The position numbers were made by a program, and so were the translations under genes. Below, in pieces: positions 25,130 to 33,652 of a stretch of DNA of 64,000 bases (its first letter is position 1; the number at the start of each line of letters is the position of its first letter). The DNA is from Sva-07 sp963747375 (GTDB taxonomy: Bacteria > Actinomycetota > Acidimicrobiia > Acidimicrobiales > Ilumatobacteraceae), in contig CAVVFL010000022.1 of NCBI GenBank assembly GCA_963747375.1, positions 124,001-188,000 on the forward strand, in the 5' to 3' direction. The notes beneath the pieces were generated by a model, which searched no databases, had not been told where the DNA came from, and saw only the letters and a program-made list of their open reading frames with translations.

Positions 25130-25740
25130 TCCTGGTCGGTCTGACCGGGGGAATCGGAGCGGGCAAGTCGACGGTGTCGGCGATGCTCGCCGAGCGCGGT
25201 GCGGCAATCGTCGACGCCGACCAGATCGCACGCGATCTCCAGGCTCCGCACAGTCCGGTGCTGGCGGCCATGGCCGAGCGGTTCGGCGATCAGATCCTGC
25301 TCGCCGACGGTGCGCTCGATCGCGGTGCCGTCGCGAAGATCGTCTTCAACGACGAAGCGGCGCTGAAGGACCTCAACGGCATCGTGCACCCGGCGATGCA
25401 GGACGAGATCCAACGCCAGATCGATGTCCACAAGGACACCGATCGGGTCGTGGTGCTCGACTTCCCGCTGCTCGGCGAGAACCCTCGCAAGGGACTCGCC
25501 GCCACGATCGTGGTCGACATCCCCGTCGATGTGGCGGTGCGGCGACTCGTCGATCAACGGGGTATGGACGACGCTGACGCTCGAGCGCGGATCAACAGCC
25601 AGATCAGCCGCGACGAGCGACTGGCCACCGCAACACACGTGATCGACAACGGTGGCGACCGGGATTCCCTCATCGAGCAGGTCGACACACTGTGGACGAC
25701 GCTCACCGAACTGGCGACCGCGACGTCAACCGAGCAGTGA
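25126..25740 (+). CDS. coaE: Dephospho-CoA kinase
   Basis: Last step of CoA synthesis: phosphorylates the 3'-OH of dephospho-CoA with ATP. At 204 residues it has the P-loop LTGGIGAGKSTVSAMLAERG (residues 6-25), the DADQIARDLQ segment, the IVHPAM block and the lid RGMDDADARARINSQISRDE. The start is GTG at 25126, overlapping the rpsA stop by four bases. The same rpsA-coaE order occurs in mycobacteria. Its 3' end overlaps the convergent GGCT-like gene by 15 bases. Confidence 0.95.
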   Translation: MILVGLTGGIGAGKSTVSAMLAERGAAIVDADQIARDLQAPHSPVLAAMAERFGDQILLADGALDRGAVAKIVFNDEAALKDLNGIVHPAMQDEIQRQIDVHKDTDRVVVLDFPLLGENPRKGLAATIVVDIPVDVAVRRLVDQRGMDDADARARINSQISRDERLATATHVIDNGGDRDSLIEQVDTLWTTLTELATATSTEQ

Positions 25741-26292
25741 CAGCGAGATCTCCAGTACCGGCACGTCCGGTGCCGGGGTCGTCGCATAGATCGTCGAGTG
25801 GTGCGTGCCGAGATCGGCGAACGCTCGGTCGACGAGATCCCAGTACGAACGTCGGATCGCCGCTCGGTGTTCGTCGCGGGCTGCCTCGTACCGCTCGATG
25901 GCACTCGGCCGGGGGACATATGTCACGACCCGTTGGGGACCCGTGCTGAGCTCCATCTCGATTCGGTCGGTCACGTCGGTTCGCTCGTAGTCGCGTTCAC
26001 GCCAGTCCAGTTGGGCGAGCTCGTCATCGGTGACTCGCACGGCGACACCGTTGCAGAACTCGCCGTCGGCGGCGACGAGCCCGAGCGAGATGACCACGCC
26101 GTGACGTACGTCGATGTCGTCGTGGCGCCAGTCGCCCCGCAGATGCAGCGACCCGTAGTTCCATCGTCGTCCGTATCCGTGAAGATGGGCGGCAGTCACG
26201 TCACCGGGCGCAACATGGCGTCCGATGGTCGTGGCCAGCGAGGTCGGCGACACCAGCGAGCCGTAGCCGAACACCCAGGTGTCGGCACTCAT
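25726..26292 (-). CDS. Gamma-glutamylcyclotransferase-fold protein
   Basis: A 188-residue protein of the GGCT/ChaC-like fold. The substrate-pocket signature FGYGSL lies at residues 8-13, and the core Glu region reads LDWRERDYERTDV, matching the LDxxE...YxR pattern of this superfamily. Members cut gamma-glutamyl amides or dipeptides, or glutathione, to release 5-oxoproline. It is the last gene of a minus-strand run with an M20 amidohydrolase, a glutamate-cysteine-ligase-like enzyme and a selenocysteine glutathione peroxidase. Its start overlaps the M20 stop by four bases. That context favours a role in gamma-glutamyl or thiol turnover, though the true substrate is unproven. Confidence 0.78.
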   Translation of the reverse strand: MSADTWVFGYGSLVSPTSLATTIGRHVAPGDVTAAHLHGYGRRWNYGSLHLRGDWRHDDIDVRHGVVISLGLVAADGEFCNGVAVRVTDDELAQLDWRERDYERTDVTDRIEMELSTGPQRVVTYVPRPSAIERYEAARDEHRAAIRRSYWDLVDRAFADLGTHHSTIYATTPAPDVPVLEISLSLLG

Positions 26293-27479
26293 GCGTGGAA
26301 GTGTTCGTGTACGGCCCCCACCAGCAACCGGACGCCCAGCGCAATGGCGCGTTCGTCGACATCGAAGTGGCCGGCATGGAGGTCGAGCGTCGGGCCCGAC
26401 GGATCGCGAACGCCCAGGCGGACGTAGGTGCCCGGAATCTCACGGGTGAACCACGCGAAGTCGTCACCACCCCAACTCTGCTCGACCGTGGCAACCGACT
26501 GCGCGCCCACCACGTCGATGGCCGCACGCCGGATCGTCGCGGTGACGTCGGCATCGTTGACGACCGGTGGGACGCCGTGGGTGTAGACGATCTCCAGGAC
26601 TGCGCCGGACTCGCCGACGATGCTCAGCGTTTCGCCCTCGATGAGGATGGGCAGGCGCTCCCAGACCTCGAGCGACGGGGTTCGAATCGAGGCCTTGAGT
26701 TCGCAATGGGTCGGAATGACGTTGGCGGCATCGCCGGCGTGGATCGCTCCGAACACGACCTTGACCTCGGTGGGATCGTCGAGGCGGTCGGCGACGCGCA
26801 CCGGCAGTTCGCGGATGATCCGGGCCGCGAGCGCGACGAGATCGACGGTGAGTTCGGGACGGGCGGTGTGCCCGCCCGGCCCGACGAGGCGGATCACGGC
26901 CATGTCGGCAGCCGACGAGATCGCACCGGCTCGGAGGCCGATCGTGCCGATGTCGAGTTTGGGTTCGCAGTGCACCCCGACGATCGCTCCGACACCGTCG
27001 AGCCCGCCGTCGCCGATCACGTCGAGCGCACCGCCGGGCACGCGCTCCTCGGCCGGCTGGAAGACGAAGCGGACGGGTCCGGGCAGTTGGTCGCGGTGAT
27101 GGGCGAAGTACAACGCTGCGCCCAGCACGATCGTGGTGTGTACATCGTGCCCGCAGGCGTGAGCGACGCCGGGATGGCGGCTGGCGTACGACACGTCCTT
27201 GTCGTCGGCCATCGCCAGTGCGTCGATGTCGGCGCGCAGCGCGAAGAGCTGCTCTGAACCGGTGTGGTTCAGTGGATCGAGGTCGCACACGAGACCGGTT
27301 CCGACGGCCAGGCGACGCGGTTCCATCCCGGCGAGGCGGAGTCGTTCCTCGACCAGCTCGGTGGTCGCGTGCTCGGCGCCACTGAGCTCGGGATGGGCGT
27401 GCAGGTTGCGTCGCAGAGCGATGAGACCTTCGCCGTGTTCGTCGAGCCACTCCGTCAATGACGGTGCGACGGACGTCAT
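26289..27479 (-). CDS. M20-family amidohydrolase (hippurate hydrolase-like)
   Basis: A 396-residue zinc amidohydrolase of the M20D type that splits N-acyl amino acids. Metal-binding blocks are visible: HAHPELSG, HACGHDVHTTIVLG, the catalytic Glu pair in FQPAEERVPGG and the distal His near TLDLHAGHFDVDE. A dimerisation (lid) domain sits between. Substrates in this family range from hippurate to N-acyl-Cys conjugates, so an acyl-cysteine or gamma-glutamyl-related amide is possible here but only by neighbourhood. The start ATG at 27479 overlaps the stop of the YbdK-like gene by four bases; its stop overlaps the GGCT start the same way, giving tight translational coupling across three genes. Confidence 0.88.
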   Translation of the reverse strand: MTSVAPSLTEWLDEHGEGLIALRRNLHAHPELSGAEHATTELVEERLRLAGMEPRRLAVGTGLVCDLDPLNHTGSEQLFALRADIDALAMADDKDVSYASRHPGVAHACGHDVHTTIVLGAALYFAHHRDQLPGPVRFVFQPAEERVPGGALDVIGDGGLDGVGAIVGVHCEPKLDIGTIGLRAGAISSAADMAVIRLVGPGGHTARPELTVDLVALAARIIRELPVRVADRLDDPTEVKVVFGAIHAGDAANVIPTHCELKASIRTPSLEVWERLPILIEGETLSIVGESGAVLEIVYTHGVPPVVNDADVTATIRRAAIDVVGAQSVATVEQSWGGDDFAWFTREIPGTYVRLGVRDPSGPTLDLHAGHFDVDERAIALGVRLLVGAVHEHFHA

Positions 27480-28627
27480 GGGAGAAGTTCGTCGGCGGTC
27501 AGGCTGTCGACCAGGAGATGGACCACGTCGACGAGCGTACCGCCCGCCTCGACGACTGCCCGTTGGCGTGTTGCGCCCGTGCCGACATCGAGCACCATGA
27601 GGAGGTCGTCGAGCTGCGCAGTGGTTCCGAGTTCTTGCGCGGTGGGCCTGAGTTCGTCGACGAGGTCGGTGAGAACGTTGCGCACCGAGCGCCGATCGGG
27701 GTGCCCGGTGTCGGGGTGCTCGACGATCAGGTCCGCATCGATGCCGAAGCGAGCCGCCAGCCATCGGTTCTCGCGCACGGTCCACTCGCGGGGAGCCATG
27801 GGAAGGGTACCGTCGTCGATGCGAGCGTTGCACCAGCTCACGAGGGTCTGGGCAAGCCCCGCGAGTGCCACGGCTTCGCGCACGGTCGGGGTTGCGTCAC
27901 ACATGCGGAACTCCACCGTTCCGAAGTCGGGGTGCGGGCGGATGTCCCACCAGACTTCACGGATCGAGTTGATGCACTTCGAGTCGAGCAGTGTCGACAT
28001 GAAGGCCTCGAAGTCGGTCCAGTCGGCGAGCTGCGGCGGGAGTCCGGCGGTCGGCAGCGACTCGAACACCTTCGAGCGTGCCGATGCGAGCCCCGAATCC
28101 TCGCCCTCGAAGTACGGGCTCGATGACGACAGCGCCAGGAACAGCGGGAGGTGACGTCGCAACTCGTTGATGATCGCGATCGCACGACCGCCGTCGCTCA
28201 CCCCGACGTGCACGTGCACGCCGCAGATCAAGAGCCGACGAGCGGGCCACTGCATCGACTCGATCAGTTCGTGATAACGCGGATCGGGGCTGACCAACTG
28301 ATCGCGGGCGAGTGCGAACGGATGGGTGCCCGAACTCATGAGCGCGAGGCCCCGCCGATCGGCGGCGACGCGAAGCTCGGCGAGCGTCGTGCAAAGATCA
28401 CGGCCTGCTTCGGCAGGCGTCTCGCAGACACCGGTGATGATCTCGATCGTGCTCTGGAACAGTTCGTGCTTGGCCTTCGGGTGCACGCCCCCGGGGTGGC
28501 CGGCTCCCAATTCGGCGAGCAGTTCGTTGGAGGCGGAGACGAGCTCACCCGTGACGCGATTGACCACGTGGAGTTCCATCTCGATGCCGACCGTCGGCCG
28601 CTCGTTGTGGGTGAACTCGATCGTCAT
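27476..28627 (-). CDS. Glutamate-cysteine ligase-like carboxylate-amine ligase (YbdK family)
   Basis: A 383-residue member of the GCS2/YbdK family of ATP-dependent carboxylate-amine ligases. It starts TIEFTHNERPTVGIEMELHV, where the metal-binding Glu residues of VGIEMEL are the family mark; further blocks are ICGVHVHVGV and EFRMCDATPTVREA. Family members join the gamma-carboxyl of Glu to an amine such as Cys; E. coli YbdK does so only weakly, so the true amine here is open. The start at 28627 is chosen at the conserved N-terminus. It lies 25 bases after the selenoprotein glutathione peroxidase gene and is coupled to the M20 gene. Confidence 0.85.
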   Translation of the reverse strand: MTIEFTHNERPTVGIEMELHVVNRVTGELVSASNELLAELGAGHPGGVHPKAKHELFQSTIEIITGVCETPAEAGRDLCTTLAELRVAADRRGLALMSSGTHPFALARDQLVSPDPRYHELIESMQWPARRLLICGVHVHVGVSDGGRAIAIINELRRHLPLFLALSSSSPYFEGEDSGLASARSKVFESLPTAGLPPQLADWTDFEAFMSTLLDSKCINSIREVWWDIRPHPDFGTVEFRMCDATPTVREAVALAGLAQTLVSWCNARIDDGTLPMAPREWTVRENRWLAARFGIDADLIVEHPDTGHPDRRSVRNVLTDLVDELRPTAQELGTTAQLDDLLMVLDVGTGATRQRAVVEAGGTLVDVVHLLVDSLTADELLP

Positions 28628-28652
28628 GCTGGCAGACGACCGACGATCTCGA

Positions 28653-29126
28653 TCAGCGGTAGCTGTCGAGCGTTTCGGCCACCTGTTCCGGTGTCGTCGG
28701 CGGGGCGAATCGGGCAACGACGTTGCCGTCCTTGTCGATCAGGAACTTCTCGAAGTTCCACGTGATGTCGGAACTGTCACCGGCTCCCGGTTGCTCGGCC
28801 TTGAGCCACTGGTAGAGCGGGGCGGCACCGTCGCCGTTCACCTCGATCTTGTGGAACATCGGGAATGTCACGCCGTAGTTCGACGTGGCGAATTCGAGAA
28901 TCTCCTCGTCGGTTCCGGGCTCCTGGTTCGCGAACTGGTTGCAGGGAAATCCGAGGACGGTCACATCGTCGTTGTCGTCATGAAGCGCACGCAGACCTGC
29001 GTACTGAGGCGTGAGGCCTCAAGCGCTGGCGACGTTGACGATCAGGCAGATCTGGCCGCGGAACTGGTCGAAGGAGACCTGCTCGCCGGTGATCGAGGTC
29101 ATCTCGAAGTCGTGGAAGGCTGACAT
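28653..29126 (-). CDS. Glutathione peroxidase, selenoprotein (in-frame UGA as selenocysteine)
   Basis: A 157-residue thioredoxin-fold peroxidase that reduces hydroperoxides at the expense of thiols. One continuous frame runs MSAFHDFEMTSITGEQVSFD ... LIVNVASA-UGA-GLTPQYAGL ... FPCNQFANQEPG ... DITWNFEKFLIDKDG. The UGA is codon 36 (29019-29021), exactly where the family has the peroxidatic Cys or Sec after NVAS. The rest of the tetrad is present (Gln68, Trp123, Asn124). No frame change is needed to cross the UGA, unlike the frameshifted genes elsewhere. A SECIS-like hairpin follows 19 bases downstream. If UGA were not recoded, the product would be a 35-residue stub. It heads the cluster with the YbdK-like, M20 and GGCT genes. 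Confidence 0.9.
28989..29002 (-). promoter_or_regulatory. Bacterial SECIS element of the glutathione peroxidase mRNA
   Basis: Read on the minus strand, ACGCA-GGTC-TGCGT forms a five-pair stem with the loop GGUC. It starts 16 bases after the UGA, so the loop begins 21 bases downstream of it. The apical part GCAGGUCUGC is the same as the core of the E. coli fdhF SECIS as I recall it, which binds SelB and directs Sec insertion. The distance fits known bacterial SECIS elements. The outer bases CACGC / GCGTG could form an alternative pairing. Confidence 0.88.
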
Positions 29127-29184
29127 CGGTGGGACTGTAGTGCCTGAGCGACGCCCAGCGTGGCCGGACCCGGCTGCGCGGTCC

Positions 29185-30876
29185 TCACGGGTCCGCTCGC
29201 GGACGGTAGCTCTGCGCAACGGCGAGCGCGGTGCGGTGACTGCTCGTGGATCGCTTGATCGCCTCGAGGAAGTCGGCGCGTTGGATCACCGCCAGTCGGC
29301 TGGGTTCGGTCGCCGTGACCGTGGCGGTCCGGGGCGAGTCGTGCAACAGCGCAACCTCGCCGAAGGAGGCAGGGGCGGCGACGTGGTCGACGAGGTCTCC
29401 CGCAATCGTGATGTCGGCGGCGCCCTCGAGCAGGATGAAGAACTCGCTGCCGTGGTCTCCCTCGGCGATGAGGCGGCAACGAGCATCGACCTCGCGGCAC
29501 TCCAGACCGCCAACGAGACGCTCGAGTGTGGGCAGCGGAAGCGGTTCGAGGAACGCGACCCGACGGAGCGCGTCGAGCGCGGCATCATCCGCGGTCGACG
29601 TCGAGGCGCGTCCCGTTCGGCGCAACCCGAGCGAGAGCGCCACGAGGACCAGGGCCGCGACCGCGCCGAGCACGACGAGGACCGTGGCGAGATCGTTGTC
29701 GGCGATGACCATGCCGACGACGGCGGCCCCGATCGATGTCGCGATCAGCAGAGCGGAGTCCTTCACCCCGAACGCCCGACTCGTCATCGTCTCGTTGCAC
29801 ACCCGTTGGAGCATGGTGTGGGTGCCGATCTCGGCGAATGCATTGCCCGATCCGAGGAGGGCGGCCAACACCAACACGGGGAGGAGCCGCGTGGGCTCGC
29901 CGAGCGCGAACAGCGGCACCGTGAGCAGCAGCGCCCCCGCAGTGGTCAGGGTGCTCAGACTCCATCGGAGACGGCGGCTGACGGCGAGTGACGCCACGAG
30001 CGCACCGACGGCGAATGCTGCCGTCAGCGCAGCGCTCGCACTGCCGCCCCGCCCGAGTTGGTCGAACGCAATGGCGACGAACACGACGTCGAACGCACCG
30101 ATGAGCAAACCGGTCGCCCCGATGAAGCCGATGACCCGTCTGGGATCGCGATCGGTCATCACGTAGCTGATGCCCTCGATCGAATCGGTCACGATGGACC
30201 GCAACCGCAGCGTGGAGGCGGTGCGGTCGTCGCGGGGAAGTCGAGCCTGGATGGTTGCGGCGGTCAGCGCACACGTGGCGGCGATGGCGCCGAACACGAC
30301 CGACGGCTCGGTGAGTGCCAGGAGGACGGCCGTGATGACAGGTCCGACGAGGGTTCCGCCGGCGCGCATCAGCGATTGTCCGACGTTCCAGTGCATGAGC
30401 TGCATCGGTGAGCGGGCGTGGTGCACCAGCAGGCTGGCCACGGTGCCGGGCGTGGACACCCATGCGACCGTGAACACCGCAGCGGCGGCGTAGACCACAC
30501 CCAATCCGAGGTCCGTCGCCAGGGCGATCGCGATCACCGTCGCCGCGACCGCGAGCACGGCAAAGCCCACCGAGAGCACGAGATGTCGAGGGAACCGGTC
30601 ACCGGCCGCGGTCACCACTGGCGCGAGCAGTGCGGCAGGAACGAGCTGGAGGGCGACCGCCAGACCGGTCGCGGCAGCGCCACCGCTCTCGAAGGCGACC
30701 ACGAGCACCGTGATCCAGGCAGACCACTCGACGACCGAGTGCACGAACGTGACTCCGAAGAGGCTTCGCCCGCCGGGCAGGGAGTTGGAACGGTCGGCGC
30801 CTCGGGTTCCCATCGTCACGTTCGCGTGCTCCCACGTTGCACTGTCGTCGGACAGACCTTCGCGATGGTAGGCCAA
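29185..30876 (-). CDS. MFS-type transporter with a C-terminal cyclic-nucleotide-binding domain
   Basis: A 563-residue membrane protein. Residues from about 30 to 420 form a 12-helix MFS-like transporter (for example VVTAAGDRFPRHLVLSVGF between helices 2 and 3, the MFS-2 style loop). Residues 435-560 form a cNMP-binding/Crp-like beta roll (RRVAFLEPLPLPTLERLVGG, LIAEGDHGSEFFILLEGAAD, ASFGEVALLHDSPRTATVTA). The phosphate-binding cassette reads FGEVALLHDSPRTATV, close to the canonical FGE(I/L)ALL...RAATV, so nucleotide binding is plausible. Transport direction and substrate are unknown. The start at 30876 is uncertain; an in-frame ATG 21 codons in (30813) is an alternative. It is divergent from the CorC gene. 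Confidence 0.85.
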   Translation of the reverse strand: MAYHREGLSDDSATWEHANVTMGTRGADRSNSLPGGRSLFGVTFVHSVVEWSAWITVLVVAFESGGAAATGLAVALQLVPAALLAPVVTAAGDRFPRHLVLSVGFAVLAVAATVIAIALATDLGLGVVYAAAAVFTVAWVSTPGTVASLLVHHARSPMQLMHWNVGQSLMRAGGTLVGPVITAVLLALTEPSVVFGAIAATCALTAATIQARLPRDDRTASTLRLRSIVTDSIEGISYVMTDRDPRRVIGFIGATGLLIGAFDVVFVAIAFDQLGRGGSASAALTAAFAVGALVASLAVSRRLRWSLSTLTTAGALLLTVPLFALGEPTRLLPVLVLAALLGSGNAFAEIGTHTMLQRVCNETMTSRAFGVKDSALLIATSIGAAVVGMVIADNDLATVLVVLGAVAALVLVALSLGLRRTGRASTSTADDAALDALRRVAFLEPLPLPTLERLVGGLECREVDARCRLIAEGDHGSEFFILLEGAADITIAGDLVDHVAAPASFGEVALLHDSPRTATVTATEPSRLAVIQRADFLEAIKRSTSSHRTALAVAQSYRPRADP

Positions 30877-30973
30877 CGCCGAGTCCGTGTGGTAACCGTG
30901 TCGTCCCAGCAGCGGACCCGTGTGGATATCATCTGTTCACCCATGTCCGCCGACCGAAAACGAAGTTGACGCC

Positions 30974-32305
30974 GTGCTGACTGCTCTCGGGCTGATCGGT
31001 GTCGTCGCCCTGATCGCCGCGAACGGCTATTTCGTCGCCGTCGAGTTCGCGTTCGTGACGGCGCGCCGGAGCGGGTTCGTGGAGCTGGCCAACGAGGGTG
31101 ACCGTCGTTCGAAACGGGCCATCGCCGTTCACAAGCGGCTGAGCTTCATGCTGTCGGGCGCGCAGCTCGGCATCACCGTCACGACGCTGGTGCTCGGTTT
31201 CATCGCCGAGCCGGCCATCGCCTCGGTGCTCGCTCCCGTCCTCGAAGCGACAGGCATCCCCGAGTCGGCCTCGCTCGCGATCGCCCTGGCCTTGGCACTC
31301 CTCTTCGCGACGATGGCCCAGATGGTGTTCGGTGAACTGGCGCCGAAGAACCTCGCCATTGCCCGCCCCGAACCCATCGCCCGTGCGCTCGCGCCGTCGA
31401 CCTGGCTCTTCATGCGCGTCGCCGGTCCGGTGATCCGCCTCTTCGATGGCGCTGCCAACCGGCTGCTCCGGCTCGTCGGTGTCGAGCCGGTCGAGGAACT
31501 GCACAGCGCGGTGTCGACCGAGGAACTCGACCTGATCGTCGATTCGTCCGCCGAGAGTGGACACCTGACGATGCTGCAGGCCCAGCTGCTCGAGCGCGCG
31601 ATCGACTTCGGCGAACTCGAAGCGTCCGATGCGATGGTGCCGTGGAATCGGGTGGTCACGATCGCCGCCGACGCCACGGCTGCCGACCTTCGTGATCTCA
31701 TGTCGTCGTCGCATTCGCGTTTCCCGGTCGTCGACGACGACGACGGGATCCACGGCATCGTGCACGCCAAGGACCTGCTCGGCGTCCCTCGTTCGGAGTA
31801 CGAGACCACCGCGGTGGCGTCGCTGGTGCGAGAGATCCTGGCGGTCCCCGAAGCTGCGGGTCTGAGCGTCGTGCTCGCCGAACTGCGTTCGCATTCGACC
31901 GAGATGGCCGTCGTGATCGACGAGTACGGCGGCCCGGCAGGCGTGGTGACGCTGGAGGACATCGTCGAGGAACTCGTCGGCGAGATCGAGGACGAGTACG
32001 ACCCGAGCGCTGCAGGTGAACACGTCGAGATCGAGCCCGGTGTGTGGTCGGTCGCTGCGAGCTCGCGCCCCGACGAGATCGAACGGATCACCGGATTCGA
32101 TCTCCCGGATGGCGAGTACGACACCGTGGCCGGTCTCGTGCTCGACCGACTCGAGCACATTCCTGCAGTCGGTGAGATGTTCGTCGTCGACGGCATCGAG
32201 ATCGAGGTCGTCGAGGTCGACGGTTTCGCGATCCAACGTCTGCAGTTGCGCGTCGCCGAATCCGACGACACGGACGGCTCGGACGACGTGGACGGCAGCG
32301 AGTGA
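30974..32305 (+). CDS. CNNM/CorC-type membrane protein with CBS pair (first of two)
   Basis: About 443 residues: a DUF21/CNNM transmembrane domain (about residues 1-195, with FVAVEFAFVTARRSGFVELA and QMVFGELAPKNLAIARPEP), two CBS domains (about 205-330) and a C-terminal CorC/HlyC transport-associated domain (EYGGPAGVVTLEDIVEELVG, then DGFAIQRLQLRVAES). CNNM/CorC proteins export Mg2+ or related cations; some are annotated as hemolysin-like, which is a historical name. The start is taken as GTG at 30974, at the first hydrophobic helix. Its stop overlaps the start of a second paralogue by four bases, so the two may form a heteromeric pair. Confidence 0.88.
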   Translation: MLTALGLIGVVALIAANGYFVAVEFAFVTARRSGFVELANEGDRRSKRAIAVHKRLSFMLSGAQLGITVTTLVLGFIAEPAIASVLAPVLEATGIPESASLAIALALALLFATMAQMVFGELAPKNLAIARPEPIARALAPSTWLFMRVAGPVIRLFDGAANRLLRLVGVEPVEELHSAVSTEELDLIVDSSAESGHLTMLQAQLLERAIDFGELEASDAMVPWNRVVTIAADATAADLRDLMSSSHSRFPVVDDDDGIHGIVHAKDLLGVPRSEYETTAVASLVREILAVPEAAGLSVVLAELRSHSTEMAVVIDEYGGPAGVVTLEDIVEELVGEIEDEYDPSAAGEHVEIEPGVWSVAASSRPDEIERITGFDLPDGEYDTVAGLVLDRLEHIPAVGEMFVVDGIEIEVVEVDGFAIQRLQLRVAESDDTDGSDDVDGSE

Positions 32306-33645
32306 TCCTGCTCGCGGCCTCCGAGGGCATTCAGATCGGTTGGAGGAGCCTCGGCCTCGCGGTCGTGCTGCTGGCACTCAACGGGTTCTTCGTCGCGGCC
32401 GAATTCGCCCTGCTCGCCTCGCGTCGCTCGCGTCTCGAGCAGTTCGCGGCCGAGGGCGACAAGCGGGCCAAGCACGCGCTGGCCGGTCTTCGCGAGTTGA
32501 CCCTGATGTTGGCCGGAGCCCAGCTCGGTATCACGATGTGCTCACTCGGCCTCGGTGCCGTCGCCGAACCGGCGGTCGGGCGCGTCATCGAGGGTGTGCT
32601 CGGTGAGGTGTTCACGCTGTCCGACACGGCTCGTCACATCATCGCGTTCACGATTGCACTGTCGATCGTGGTCTTCCTCCACATGGTGGTGGGCGAGATG
32701 GCGCCGAAATCGTGGGCGATCGCCCACCCGGAGAAATCGTCGTTGCTGCTGGCTCGACCCTTCCGCCTGTTCGCCCGGGTCTTCCGACCGATCATCCGCC
32801 TGCTCAACTGGATGGCGAACGTTGCGGTGCGTGTGGTCGGCGTGGAACCGCAGGACGAACGAGCGATGGCCCACTCACCGAGCGAGCTGCTGCTGCTGCT
32901 GGACGAATCGGCGGGGCGCGGTGGAATCGCGGCCGAGGAGCATCAGCTGCTGGCGCGCTCGCTCGAACTCTCCGGTCTCACGGCGGCGGACGCCATGACC
33001 CCACGCCGTGACATCGTCGCCGTTCCCGCCGAGGCGACCGCTGCCGATGTCGCGGCCGAGGCACATCGGACCGGACGCACTCGGGTGATCGTGCACGAAG
33101 GTGACCTCGACCACGTGCGCGGATTCGTGCACGCGAAAGACGTCATCCGGCTCGAGATGGGCTCGTGGCCCACCACGCAGGCGGGCAGCATGGCTCGACC
33201 GGTGATGGTCACCCCCGAACACCACGGCCTCGAGGATCTCCTGCTCGAGATGCGGACCGAACGCCACCACGTCGCACTCGTGGTCGACGAGCACGGTCTC
33301 GTCCTCGGACTGGTGACGCTCGAAGACGTCATCGAGGAACTGATCGGCGACTTCGACGACGAGTCCGACCGTCGCGTGGGGGAGTGCGAACAACTCCCCG
33401 ACGGGAGCTACAGGATGAGCGGGACGACCAGGGTCGAGCAGTTCGAGGAATTCACCGGTGTGGCGCTCCCCGAAGGCGACTGGCAGACGGTGGCCGGATA
33501 CGTCATCGACGCACTCGACGACATCCCGTCGGAGGGCGACCGGGTGCGGACCGATCTCGGTGAATTCGAGGTGCTGAAGATGGACGGGTTCGCCATCGAC
33601 GCGCTGCGCATCCGTGTGACCGTGTCGGGCGCTCGCCCGGACTGA
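32302..33645 (+). CDS. CNNM/CorC-type membrane protein with CBS pair (second of two)
   Basis: A 447-residue paralogue of the gene before it with the same three-part plan: DUF21 membrane domain (LNGFFVAAEFALLASRRSRL, HMVVGEMAPKSWAIAHPEK), CBS pair (FVHAKDVIRLEMG, then a stretch ending VTPEHHGLEDLL) and CorC domain (DEHGLVLGLVTLEDVIEELI, ending MDGFAIDALRIRV). The start is GTG at 32302 inside the stop of the first copy. Adjacent CorC pairs are common in Actinobacteria and probably arose by duplication. Likely role: Mg2+ or other divalent cation efflux at the cytoplasmic membrane. A PH-SHOCT membrane protein follows after seven bases. Confidence 0.88.
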   Translation: MILLAASEGIQIGWRSLGLAVVLLALNGFFVAAEFALLASRRSRLEQFAAEGDKRAKHALAGLRELTLMLAGAQLGITMCSLGLGAVAEPAVGRVIEGVLGEVFTLSDTARHIIAFTIALSIVVFLHMVVGEMAPKSWAIAHPEKSSLLLARPFRLFARVFRPIIRLLNWMANVAVRVVGVEPQDERAMAHSPSELLLLLDESAGRGGIAAEEHQLLARSLELSGLTAADAMTPRRDIVAVPAEATAADVAAEAHRTGRTRVIVHEGDLDHVRGFVHAKDVIRLEMGSWPTTQAGSMARPVMVTPEHHGLEDLLLEMRTERHHVALVVDEHGLVLGLVTLEDVIEELIGDFDDESDRRVGECEQLPDGSYRMSGTTRVEQFEEFTGVALPEGDWQTVAGYVIDALDDIPSEGDRVRTDLGEFEVLKMDGFAIDALRIRVTVSGARPD

Positions 33646-33652
33646 CACGGCG

